Shown: positions 8,081-17,323, numbered from the stretch's first letter. The stretch: 18,072 nt of DNA from Tetmemena sp. SeJ-2015 (GCA_027382625.1 JAJKFJ010006137.1:1-18072), one strand, 5' to 3'. Numbers and translations are program-made. Notes: generated by a model from the letters alone, not told the origin.

Positions 8081-11000
8081 TCAAATGAATCTGACCTATT
8101 TGGAGGAAGATCTAGACTGTTAATTGTAGGGCTACTAGTTCTGTTGATTTGATTGATTTTACATCATCATCTGCTAACTTCCAGATGAACTTTTGAGAGC
8201 AGACGGAATAAAAAATAAAGTCCAATAATTTAATTTAAATGCTTCTCGAGCCTACACTGGAAGTATTTCTCTGATGATCAGTTGAATTTTATGAGAAGAG
8301 ATGAGAGTAATTCTCCTAGTAAGGATTAAATAAGTTAATACCAAATTAATCGCAATGAGGATTTGAAGTTGCATTTTATGAGGTATTGATGCAGTCTTGA
8401 AACTCTTAGCCTAAGCTATCTACACTGTCTCTATTATGTGCATTCATCTAGTTCTATGTCTGCTGTTACTGCTGCTAGTTTTGAGAGCCTGAGATCAAGT
8501 TGAAAATGGTTGAGGATAGCAAATTCGAGCCAGAGTTAGTAGGCGCCTGATAAGATTAGCCTTAACTCTGGTTCTGATTAAATCTTTAGGAAAATAAGTC
8601 TTAACATAGATATTTGATTTGCTTGAGAGACTCTTTGCTAATTTTGAGGATACTAGTACTGCTACTGAAATTGCTACTACTATTGCTGTAACTGGGACTG
8701 TTAGGAGTTATTCTGACTGCTTGATTAGCCGAAGTATCCACTGCAGTTCTACTGATGTAACTGATTTGAGCTCCTCTAATTGTTTATAGTATTAGAACTA
8801 GCTCTTCTAAGGTTCTAATCGCTTTAGTGTTGAGCAGAAAAATCTGTCAAGTGTTGCATCCCAATCTGCTAGTTGTTGTAGTTGCTGAAACTCTGTTTAG
8901 TCTCAGCCCTCAAAGGACTCACCATGCCAAATGGAGTAGAGAAGCTGTGTTCTCCAGCTTGATTTACTCTGCCCTTCAAGCCTTAAACACTTGAATTCAG
9001 AGGACTCATCTCAACGTTGTGGGGAGCTCTTAGACCAGAGTTGGTTCGCTTCTTTAAAGCCTGCTCGGTTGAATAGTTCAAGTTCAATTGCTGGGAAAAC
9101 TTAGCGTTGAAAGGGTTGGGCTCAAAATATAAAGCATATTAATGCAAAAGGATATCTATAAGTATATTTCTTCAAAGATGGCTGATACGTTGCTATCATT
9201 CTGAACTTGGAATCTTCTTTGAGCTTAATGGTTGAAGATATTTTGAGAAAGTGCATTAGGTGGCTTAAAAGATTAAGAGAGCTGTTGAGGTCTAGCTTGC
9301 TGAGCAGCATACATGTTGTTGGGCTAAAGGTTTTCAGTTTCCTTGTCATCAGCATCAACCAACTGCCTGAAGATGTTAGAGACTCTTCTCTGGTTGGAAA
9401 TATCGTCATTCGTTTGAGCTCCACCACCACCCAGACTGAACTGACTTAGTCTTCTATCAGTTTGCTGCATTTGATTACCCAGGGCAAATTGAGAAGATTG
9501 CCTCTAGTTCGAATTAGGTTGTTGGTTTTAATGATCAATAATCTTAAAAAATACGATGGCACAAAGTTTTAGTTGGTTTGAGACATCATTAGTAAAATAA
9601 AGGAAGAGAAAGTGCCATTTTATAGCTAAATTATAGTATTGAGGCTAATCCCTAGAGACTATAGAATACTATCCAAATTTTTCTCTTTGTTCACAAAGTC
9701 CTCATCTAGCTTTGAGGATTTATGAGGGGGCTTTAAATTATAAAGAATTTCTAGAATAAAGATAAGCTTGTAGTTTGAACTCAGAATCTGATTGTCCTAG
9801 TAGAAAGAGTGATCAGGAAGTGACTTCTACTGCTGCTACTAGCCCTAGTTGAATCCAGAATGCTATAGATCAATTATAAATATGAATCCTAATTAGAGGA
9901 AATTAAAGAAGCAATAAAGTGTGATAATTCTAAAGATAAATGAAAAAAATATTCTTTATTGAAAATAACATTCAGCCATTATATAAAAAAATGTAGATAA
10001 AATCTTTCTTTTTAAAATTCAAACAGAATTTATGATTTGATGTCTTTTCTCTTCTTCTACTTACTTTTTCTATAGTATTGCTATCTGCCATTGTTTGCAA
10101 GTGAGCTGTTCTGCATACCTAATTGGCTTCTTTGATTCTGCTGCATTTATTGCATTCCTTTGAAATTACTACTCTGCCCACCTTGACTATTAATTTACTG
10201 TTTCCTCTCGCCCGTGCTGAAGTTCTGCGCTGGTTGCTACTCCTCTGAAAGAGAGTTGTTAGCAGTGAAGAACTTTTCTTGGGCAGCACTCTCCTTCGAC
10301 TCTTCGAGCATTGAATTCCTCCTGTTCTTGCTGCCACTTAGTTATCTATACTAGTTATTGTTGGAGGTTGAGTTGAGGGAGGAGCTGTGCTCGAAGGAGT
10401 TCTCAGAAATAATGTTGAGCTGGGTGTTTCTAAGTTGCTCTTGTTGCTTTACTTGCTGTTGCTTGAGGACCACTTTACTCCTCAAATCATCAAAGTTAGA
10501 TATGAGTTACTGGCTCTTAAATTTAAGTAGACATTCAAGAAAAAAGCGATATTAGTAAATGAATAGAAGGTAAATTATAATTATAGTGATATATTTATAA
10601 TAAATTAAACTCTGCTTTTCCTACTCAACACTACTTCCACCGCTAGCTAAGGAAATCCTGTCAGTGATGTTGCTCTGATTATGAGACTAGGCTTCACTCT
10701 CAATCTGTATAGCTATCCAAGAGTAAGGCTTTATTTTAGCATGTAAAAAAATATACTGCTTTAAAATTTGACTTCTTAGTTAGCTCTTTAAGAGAGTCCT
10801 CATCCACTTAAGGTAATATTTACTTGTTCTTTTCCTCCTTCATCTTGTTTATAGCTTAGTTATAGCTGAGTGTCATCTCCTCGAGTGCTTTGGTAATCCC
10901 CTGAATTTTCTTTCTCTTTACCACTGGATCATTCTGAGAGGTTAAAATTAATGCTCTCTCTCTCTCTCTTTTAAATGAATGAAATATTTTTCAATGAGGA

Positions 11001-12059
11001 GCCTTCACTTTCATTTTTAATATTATTTCCCTCAGGGAAGGCAACTTCAAGTTTTCTCTTCTTTTCCTTTTGAATGCGCTTCTCCTTTGAGTCTTTGATG
11101 TTGTTGATGAAGTCTCGAGACATGCGTCTTGACATTCTCTGACCAAAACTAGAAAATTTAAAGTCCTACACGAAAATAAGATGAATCACATATATCTTCT
11201 AAACTGATGATGTCACCCTCTAAAATCTCAAGGCCTCGCAAGTCACTCACATTATCGACACCCACTCTCAAAACATATTGCACCTTTTCGAAATCTCTGT
11301 AGTACTTTTCCCAAAAGAAAGCTAGTTTCTGGTACAATTCAGCCTCTTCGAGGCCGATTCTCTGATTGATCATAAACTCAAGCACGTTATTGGTGTCTCG
11401 AACTGAAGTTGAGTACAAGAGCCAGCACTTGACATAGTCTCTGCGCAGGTCTGAGTCCGAGGAAAAGTCACAGGAGTAGTAGTAACGACTTAAAGTCATA
11501 GCCTCTAGCTCCTTGAAGTAGGTCTTGTCATTTCCATTTCGCTTTGCTAGTTTCTAAGCCTCAAAGATACTCCTAACAAAATATTGTAAAAACAAAAGCT
11601 TACTCTATCATTCACTAAGTATATAAAGTAGGTATCAATATAAATAATTTGAATTATTCTTCTGAGGGCTTAGAGCTTTCTTGGAGATGAGGAGTTTTGT
11701 ACCTCTCCTCTCAAAAATAGCAATGATTATAATTACTTTAATAAATATTTTTCTCTCTGTTGAGAATCTTGGCGATTGATCATTTGCGGAGCTGCTGATT
11801 TTAGAAAGGATGGGACTGCTGAAGATCTTGCAGCTGCATTTTAGTCGCCCCCATCTCTAAATTGGATGCCTTCTGCTCCTTCAAGCAATTGATTCTAATT
11901 CTATGCTTAGAACTGATTCTACGTTTGCTACTGTTGCTACTGCTGCTATTCTCTTACCCTATAATCAGCGTCTTACTAAAAATTGGAGGGCGCTTGAGAG
12001 CGCTGATTAGGGTTGGAGTAGTGATTTTAGTTTTGCTAAGTTTAAGAAAAGCTTTCCAT
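8081..12059 (-). CDS. BUB1/Mad3-like spindle-checkpoint protein without kinase domain, Q/N-rich, germline copy interrupted by IESs
   Basis: BUB1, BubR1 and Mad3 share an N-terminal TPR domain that docks on kinetochores in the spindle checkpoint. Here that domain appears at about residues 120-250: YFKELEAM, then DYVKCWLLYSTSVRDTNNVL, GLEEAELYQKLAFFWEKYY and FGQRMSRRMSRDFINNI. The W-L-Y, then short helices, then F-x-x-R-M pattern is that of this family. The start is ATG 12059 (MESFSQTQQNQNHYSN), the stop TGA 8083-8081. About 1,020 codons remain after excision. The C-terminal two thirds is rich in Q, N and S with Q runs (QQQQQQQ near 8670) and shows no kinase motifs, so Mad3-like describes it better than BUB1. 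I did not find a clear KEN box. It converges with the LEM-protein gene (185 bp) and diverges from the gene at 12331 (271 bp). Confidence 0.75.
8207..8240. other. IES in Mad3-like gene, pointer ATT, 31 bp removed
   Basis: An AT-rich insert separates SVGSRS from SALKSSSGSQQ, which are in different frames. ATT at 8240-8238 and 8209-8207 joins SRSI to PSALKSS. The pointer is only 3 bp, so the boundary is approximate. Confidence 0.55.
8575..8619. other. IES in Mad3-like gene, pointer AATCA, 40 bp removed
   Basis: AATCA copies lie at 8619-8615 and 8579-8575. Removal joins QQRVSQANQ to NQSQGQSYQAP. Confidence 0.8.
9122..9176. other. IES in Mad3-like gene, pointer TTTGA, 50 bp removed
   Basis: TTTGA copies lie at 9176-9172 and 9126-9122. 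The interior is AT-rich. Removal joins DSNVSAIFE to PNPFNAKFSQQ. Confidence 0.8.
9534..9673. other. IES region in Mad3-like gene, boundaries uncertain (pointer GAT, 137 bp removed)
   Basis: The frame changes between EDFVNKEKNLD and QQPNSNQRQSS. GAT at 9673-9671 and 9536-9534 gives KEKNLDHQNQQPNSN. An 8-bp AAACCAAC repeat (9579-9572, 9528-9521) lies here but restores the frame only together with a second insert, leaving a tiny retained piece. Confidence 0.45.
9730..9769. other. IES in Mad3-like gene, pointer AAGC, 36 bp removed
   Basis: AAGC copies lie at 9769-9766 and 9733-9730. The AT-rich interior keeps the frame and would add a hydrophobic stretch. Removal joins ILSSNYK to PPHKSSKLDED. 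Confidence 0.6.
9824..10061. other. Largest IES in Mad3-like gene, pointer AGTAGAAG, 230 bp removed
   Basis: AGTAGAAG copies lie at 10061-10054 and 9831-9824, joining YYRKSKQK to SLPDHSFYQ. Two other phase-matched pairs exist: ATAGCA (10084-10079, 9866-9861; 218 bp) and ATTCTG. The ATAGCA pair would keep a Q-rich piece HSGFNQGQQQQQ. The AT-rich core 9880-10040 is eliminated in every version. Confidence 0.7.
10514..10613. other. IES in Mad3-like gene, pointer AGAG, 96 bp removed
   Basis: AGAG copies lie at 10613-10610 and 10517-10514. The interior is very AT-rich and in frame, encoding mostly I, Y, F and L. Removal joins SSVEQEKQS to QQLISNFDDLRS. Confidence 0.7.
10736..10779. other. IES in Mad3-like gene, pointer CTAA, 40 bp removed
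   Basis: CTAA copies lie at 10779-10776 and 10739-10736. Removal joins DSLKELTK to IKPYSWIAIQIE. A 6-bp TAAAGC repeat nearby is out of phase. Confidence 0.65.
10929..11015. other. IES in Mad3-like gene, pointer AATGA, 82 bp removed, holds a CT microsatellite
   Basis: AATGA copies lie at 11015-11011 and 10933-10929. The interior contains a CT dinucleotide run at about 10953-10969 and a TGA in frame. Removal joins PEGNNIKN to DPVVKRKKIQG. Confidence 0.8.
11146..11205. other. IES in Mad3-like gene, pointer AGTTT, 55 bp removed
   Basis: AGTTT copies lie at 11205-11201 and 11150-11146. Removal joins LEGDIIS to FGQRMSRRMSRDF, which places the F-x-x-R-M segment directly after the TPR helices, as expected for the Mad3/BUB1 domain. 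Confidence 0.8.
11573..11603 (-). other. Intron of the Mad3-like gene
   Basis: This 31-nt intron has donor GTAAGC and acceptor TTGTTAG. It splits a glutamate codon and leads into SIFEAQKLAKRN at the start of the TPR domain. Confidence 0.75.
11606..11637. other. Short IES in Mad3-like gene, pointer TGATA, 27 bp removed
   Basis: TGATA copies lie at 11637-11633 and 11610-11606, two bases before the intron. The interior has an in-frame TGA. Removal joins EEQFKLFILI to the intron-split ES codon and IFEAQKL. Confidence 0.65.
11703..11758. other. IES in Mad3-like gene, pointer AGAG, 52 bp removed
   Basis: AGAG copies lie at 11758-11755 and 11706-11703. Removal joins NRQDSQQR to YKTPHLQESSK. The flanks are GA-rich, so slippage of the chosen pair is possible. 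Confidence 0.6.
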
Positions 12060-12330
12060 TAAAAGAATTTCAGAAAATGACAATCTAATTTGAAATTATA
12101 ACCAGTTCAAAAATGAATTTGATTTGTAATTTGAATTCTCAACCCAGCAAGAAAGTATTGTACGAATACGATAGCTCAAATAGTACCCCTTGCAAAATTT
12201 CACTAGATTACTGGATAGAGATTTATTTATTATGGAGAAATTTAAATTCAAATTCTATTTTAGTAAATATAATTATTCTAATCTTCTTTCAAAACCCTTT
12301 TACAAACACATCCACTAGTGGTGATATAAC
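12060..12330. other. Divergent intergenic region between the Mad3-like and coiled-coil genes
   Basis: This 271-bp, mostly AT-rich spacer must hold both promoters. A plus-strand open stretch from 12113 begins MNLICNLNSQPSKKVLYEYD and looks partly coding, but it is in a different frame from the gene at 12331 and no phase-matched pointer pair was found that would join them. Confidence 0.5.
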
Positions 12331-15300
12331 ATGGAGGAGAGATTAAACTTTGAACAGCAATAATATTTTGAAAAGTATGATCACAATTATTAAAACCAGC
12401 AATTATCCACTTCATAATAATACCTCGCGTAATAAGAAGAAGATGAGAAATCACAAGTGAGTTTTGATTATCAAGGAGATAACAGAAATTAAGAAAGAGA
12501 AGAAGACGATGATGATTCCTTGTCGAAGAGCGATAATTCAACGAAATAAAAGGAAATTATATTTGTGGAGGATGAGTACGCTTATTAACAGGAAGAAGGC
12601 AATCAGTTCATTAAAATATAGATCAATACTATTAATGTGCGTTCATAATTAACTAAGCAGACACTATCGACCAAAATTATGAAAACTACCAAGATGGAGA
12701 TGGCAGCAAGACCACTTACGAGTCTTGCTCCTCAAATCATAGTCAATCTCATCACGAAAGAAAAGAACAGCAATGATAAAATAGAATATCACTAATCTTC
12801 TCTTTTTCATTTTATAATGCATAGTTTTAAGAGATGGCCATCAGGTCTAGTCAGTAATCCCATAAAGGGATAAATTAATATTTATAGTAACTGATATAAA
12901 AAGTTTAGAGAAGCAAAGCATCTCAGAGAGTGGGTTAAAGTTTGAAGAGCAGAGATAAAGAGTAAACAGCTTTCAAACTAAGATCCCCACTTTATGCAAA
13001 ACTCTATTTATTTAAACTCTGAAGCTGTAAGATCTCTAGCAATCGAAGATAATCCAATTTGAAGAGTTTGAGCCCTTGAATAATTCAAACCGTCAGCCCG
13101 CAGAGCTACTCACTGGAGGGAGAATGGCAAGCCTGAATTCAAACTCTAATAGACTCAGCATGAGTAAAACTTTCAATTTTAATCTCGCATTCTACCAATA
13201 AAACCTCACTAACAATCAAAGTCATCTTGAGCAGTCAGAGTAGAGTTTGGAATCTGCAAGGGATGATGCTGTAGAGGAGAAACTTAATTAGAGTTTGAAG
13301 GCTGAAAATTTAAACAGCGAAGAATTGCAAGAGGAAAATGCATAATAAAATTATGCTCAGGGCAACTAGCCATCTGAAAGAGAGATAATGCATTAGGAAT
13401 TGACCATGAAAGTAGATGAGAAAATTAAGATGATTGCTTAAGAGTATGATAAATTGGCTTGCTCGCAAGAGTTTTAGGATTCATTTTTAAAAATGCTTCA
13501 TTCCCACATTTTGTTTGATCTACAAAAGTCACAATCGTTTGGCTTTGAGCTTCAAACTCAATCTTTGGAGAGTGAGAGAAATCAACTCCCACCCTTTAAA
13601 CCAGCCAGTAAGAGAAATTAAAGCTATGAGTCTTCATAAAAAGCAAGCCTAAGATTTACTTTAAACAACAACTTTATAAATGATCAGGAGAACAATGATT
13701 TAAATTCAACTCTTAATTATTAGAAGGGGTTCAGAAATTCGAAGCCAGATAATAGAGAGCGAGTTTCAGCAATCTCTGGAAAAGCAGAGTAGGGTCTTAA
13801 TTTAAGTAACCATCTAAAAGATATGACCTTTTGTAAGAGTAACGGCCCATTCGTTACATTTAGTTAGACTAGCAAGTCTTTCAAACCCTCAAACTCTTCA
13901 GGTGAGGCTTTTGAAAAGAAGCACTATTCAGAACTTAAGAATACATTCGCGAGTTAACTATCAGAGTCATCTAGTCATAAGAATAGATTCACTCAATAGT
14001 TTAATGCAGGAGGCACTTAGAGTTTTAACCGCACGATGGCGTTTGGTTAGCCCTCAAATCCACACTCTAAAAAGCTAATTTTACTTTCTTATGAATACTT
14101 CCATATTTAAATAGCTTGAAGACTAGATCTCTGAACTTAAATACTTACTTGAAAATGTATAGTGCGAGGCAAAGAATTTGAAACTGCTCCTAAATCTCAA
14201 AGATGATTAAATTTAGATGTATGAAGCCAAAAACTCAGAAATAATTCAAGAAAATGAGGAGCTTTAATACAGGATTGACGACTTCAAATTTAAGCAAGAT
14301 GATTGATTATCTGCATTAATTCTTACTTTCATTCATTTTAATGAAGTTGAAGAGGAAAATATGTATTTGAAGGCCATAGTGAATAGTCATCATCTCGGCC
14401 AAGCCAAAAATAAGGTTCACTCTGTAGGAGTTGAAACAAGTTAGCCGCTCTAAAGCTCTAAAAGTTGTCAAGCTACTTTCCCTTTAAACAGATTGTCAAG
14501 CTTTGGAGTTTCAGTTGCACTTTCTCCTATCAAAGAAGAACAGGAGTAGGATTCCAAGATATTCAAAGATCTTAACTTCAAACTGGAGAATTAGGAGAAG
14601 GAGAATGTTAACCTCTTGAATCTGATGTAGTCGCAGCAAGAAAAACTCACTAAGTATGAAAGAGAGAATGAAAATCTCAGAAGAGAGTTGAATTTAACTC
14701 TCAAGGACCTCGGAGATGCTAAGAAGCAGCATCATTAGGAGAGTAAGTCTCTCTATTGGTAAGTTGAAAATTAGAAGAGAGACTTGATTGACAAAGATAA
14801 GAGCATTTCAGAGATGAATCAGGCAGTAGAGGAGATCAAGCTTAAAGATAGGAAGAAGTCTAGTAAGATCAAGAGTTTGAAGAAAGAGAGGGATCAACTA
14901 AGAATTGAAATCCTAAAGCTTAAACAGATATATTCAGAGAAGTGCGATAACTATAAAGAGACTAGGTAGAAACTGCAAAGAAAACTCAAGAAAAGAGACG
15001 ATCTGATATCCAAGTTTCAAAACTAGGTTTAAAAAAGTGTAATTTTAACTAGCTAAGGGTGAATGATAAGAGTATGATATGTTCACAAGAAAATCTCAGC
15101 AGACAGCCACAGCATTTAATAATCGGAGCGAATCCGTCAGAGAAGTTACAATAGCACTAAGTTAAAACACAAGCTGAGTATGACAACATGTCAAGATAGA
15201 TGAGAAGCAGCATGTCTAGTAAATCTTTAGAGGGCACAAGAAATCTTAACTCAACTGCTAAAGGCATATTGAAAGGAATTAACATGCTAAATTTGAGGCA

Positions 15301-17323
15301 AGATAACTCTAAAGAGGTTTCGTAAAATGTGAGGGAAATCTTACAGCAAGCTAATCTACCCATCACTTCACTTTCAACTTCACCCAAGCAAAAGAATCTT
15401 ACTCCAGGCTCTCTGCCTAGTGGGATGGGAATCTCTGCTATCTCTCAGCTAGATAAGTATCAGAGGGATTAAGTGGTTATGAAACTCAAGAGTTAATATA
15501 AAAAGCTTGACATAGAGGAAGAGAAGCATTACTCAAAGTAAAATTAGAGACCAAACTTTGTCTCTAATGACAAATCCAAGAGTTTCTACAGCTCAGACGT
15601 TGAAAATAATACCCTCTTTGACTAAAATCACATCGTTATGGAGGATCAATCAAACAGCTCTAACTTTTTCTCAAACATCAATAACTCGAATAGCCATCTC
15701 TTTCTTGATGATTCAGTAATAACTAAGGCATTAGATATCTCCTAGAACAATATTTAGAGATAAAATAATGCAGACAGGTAGATTCATAAAACTGAATCTG
15801 TAAGCTAGTTCCGGCAGGGTAATGAAGTTTACTTTAGCTCGGCTACTAACATTCAACCTATTTTTAGAGTTCAAAATCCTGGCTCTTACTAACCATCTAT
15901 TCCAGCATCTAAATCCTAATCCACTTCAAACAATAGGAATCAACAGTTAGCAAGGCCTTAGAATGGTTAAGGAATTACAATTTAGAGTATGATGTAGTCA
16001 ATTCAAACTGAGGAACAAGTGCAGCCTAAATATGGCGCTATAGCAACTCACCCTCAAAAGTCAGGCCATCTTTCCATTTATTAGCAGTCTCATAGCAAAT
16101 CTCCTATCCAGAGATAAGGTGTCGAATCTAAGAAGTCTGATGCTAATTTGAATCAAGCTATTGTAATGAATATATAGCAGCAACAAGTGCAACAGCTAAG
16201 ACATATGTCTCAGACAGATCTTCATAACAACACTAACAATTCTATAAGATATCAAAGAAATGACTCAGCTCATATTTTAAGCTTTTAATATAGCAACTAG
16301 TTCCAATAGAAATCTTTTGCAAACTAAGGATTAAATGAGGCCTCCTTCAACTTCAAGCACAAATAATACTTCGGCTTTGATGCATAACTAAGTGGCAATG
16401 ATATCCTATCAAAGTTCATCGTCAGGGGGAAGTAAGCAATATTAACAGTAGCAGATAACGAAAATGAAAAATTAGCAGCAGATTACTCCAGGCTTTTAGC
16501 CATATCAGTAGAGCAAAGTAAATCCAATTTCTAGCATCTCAAACAGCTATTAGTAGCAGCAACAAAGCTAGATTTAAATTATTTGCTATCAGTATCCCTA
16601 GTAGTACTATAAGTAAAATCTCAATCAGCCAAATCAAACTTATGGCCAATAAGTTAACTATATCAAGGACCATCATCAACCTTAAATTAGTTAGCCTTAA
16701 ATCAACTTCAACAATTTCATGACTAGCAACTAAACAGCCAATAGTCGCTAAGGAGGGCAATACTCTTCGACTCAGCTGAATCAATTCATTTAGCAAAATA
16801 ACTACCCTCAAGGTCCTAATAGTGGGGGAGCAAATTCCACTTTCTTGCACTCAAGTCAAACTATGACATCTCAGGATGAAAAAGGACAGGCCTTGTCAAG
16901 TTATCATCGAAATGATTAGATCATAGAAATTTTATAATGAAGTGTTGATTTTTAAATCAACCATCACCAACGCAAAAGAAGCAAACAGTATGAAGGGCAG
17001 GAACAATTTTAAGTGCATCCAAATTAGCATCATTAAGTAATGAATAGTCAAAACTTTAACCCTTCTCCAAACCTAACTTAAGCTATATTTTAAACCAGTA
17101 TCTACAAAGCTTACAACCTCATTTGGCTACCGAAGCTTACGAAAACCCCACTCCTCTAGGGGCTTACAGGGATAGAGAAAGTGGCGGCTACTAAACATAG
17201 AACTACTCATCATCAGCAGGGTCATATGGGCCTCCTCATAATTAGGCTAAGTATCCTTAAAATTACTCTAATTAGAGCTCACAACCTCAGTATTTCAACA
17301 AATATGGAGTCAATAAATAGTGA
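12331..17323 (+). CDS. Very long coiled-coil, Q/N/S-rich protein of unknown function, germline copy interrupted by IESs
   Basis: I do not recognise this protein. The start is ATG 12331, with TGA 9 bp upstream in frame; the stop is TGA 17321-17323. Removing nine IESs leaves 1,507 codons with no internal TGA. The N-terminal part is acidic and Q-rich (MEERLNFEQQQYFEKYDHNY, then EREEDDDD). Residues around 480-830 (14070-15000) form a long coiled coil with heptad-like L/I spacing and many K and E, e.g. LEDQISELKYLLENV and KLTKYERENENLRREL. The remainder, 15080-17320, is a low-complexity region rich in Q, N, S and Y, ending SQPQYFNKYGVNKQ. No catalytic motif, signal peptide or membrane helix was seen. 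A scaffold at a centrosome, basal body or nuclear structure is possible, but that is inference from the coiled coil alone. Confidence 0.85.
12606..12646. other. IES in coiled-coil gene, pointer GTTCAT, 35 bp removed
   Basis: GTTCAT copies lie at 12606-12611 and 12641-12646. Removal joins QQEEGNQF to IINQADTIDQNYENY, correcting a frame change. Confidence 0.85.
12763..12832. other. IES in coiled-coil gene, pointer AAGA, 66 bp removed
   Basis: AAGA copies lie at 12763-12766 and 12829-12832. The interior has a TGA in frame and is AT-rich. Removal joins SQSHHERKE to MAIRSSQQSHKG. Confidence 0.75.
12943..13024. other. IES in coiled-coil gene, pointer TGAAG, 77 bp removed
   Basis: TGAAG copies lie at 12943-12947 and 13020-13024. 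Removal joins QRVGQSLK to LQDLQQSKIIQF. Longer repeats here (TAAGATC, AAACTCT) are out of phase. Confidence 0.75.
14073..14116. other. IES in coiled-coil gene, pointer AGCT, 40 bp removed
   Basis: AGCT copies lie at 14073-14076 and 14113-14116. Removal joins NPHSKK to LEDQISELKYLL, the start of the coiled coil. Confidence 0.8.
14289..14341. other. IES in coiled-coil gene, pointer TTTAA, 48 bp removed
   Basis: TTTAA copies lie at 14289-14293 and 14337-14341. The interior has an in-frame TGA. Removal joins YRIDDFKF to NEVEEENMYLKA and keeps the coiled coil continuous. Confidence 0.8.
15004..15080. other. IES in coiled-coil gene, pointer TGATAT, 71 bp removed
   Basis: TGATAT copies lie at 15004-15009 and 15075-15080. 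Removal joins KLKKRDDLI to CSQENLSRQPQHL and opens about 1,170 bp of uninterrupted frame. An 8-bp GAGTATGA repeat at 15070 and 15176 was considered and set aside. Confidence 0.8.
16256..16313. other. IES in coiled-coil gene, pointer AGAAAT, 52 bp removed
   Basis: AGAAAT copies lie at 16256-16261 and 16308-16313. Removal joins NSIRYQRN to LLQTKDQMRPPSTSS. Both frames stay open past the junction, but composition clearly switches here. Confidence 0.75.
16905..16965. other. IES in coiled-coil gene, pointer CATC, 57 bp removed
   Basis: CATC copies lie at 16905-16908 and 16962-16965. The interior is AT-rich with an in-frame TGA. Removal joins GQALSSYH to HQRKRSKQYEG. Confidence 0.75.
17107..17140. 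other. Very short IES in coiled-coil gene, pointer AAGCTTAC, 26 bp removed
   Basis: The two 8-bp copies at 17107-17114 and 17133-17140 are separated by only 18 bp. Removal corrects the frame and joins TSIYKAY to ENPTPLGAYRDRE. It is among the longest pointers in the window on the shortest IES. Confidence 0.85.

Noticed and set aside
9122..9430. Minus-strand open frame of about 100 codons
   Set aside because: It lies in a different frame on the same strand as the Q/N-rich Mad3-like frame, lacks its composition, and ends inside an IES. It is a shadow of the real frame.
9560..9699. IES with the 8-bp repeat ACTTTGTG
   Set aside because: It keeps the upstream frame, whereas the downstream coding part needs a frame change of two bases.
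12972..13031. IES with the 7-bp repeat TAAGATC
   Set aside because: The two copies are in different codon phases, so removal would not restore the frame. TGAAG does.
15070..15183. IES with the 8-bp repeat GAGTATGA (106 bp)
   Set aside because: The sequence just upstream of the first copy has a TGA in that frame, so another IES would be needed. The single TGATAT IES at 15004-15080 explains the whole region.
16539..16850. Minus-strand open frame rich in L and I
   Set aside because: It is the complement of the Q/N-rich 3' part of the coiled-coil gene; CAG/TAG runs read backwards give leucine-rich nonsense.
296..17323. All genes are frameshifted pseudogenes in a standard-code organism
   Set aside because: TAA and TAG sit at positions that fit glutamine-rich sequence, TGA is absent inside the joined frames, and every break is flanked by a phase-matched direct repeat. 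Random decay would not do this.
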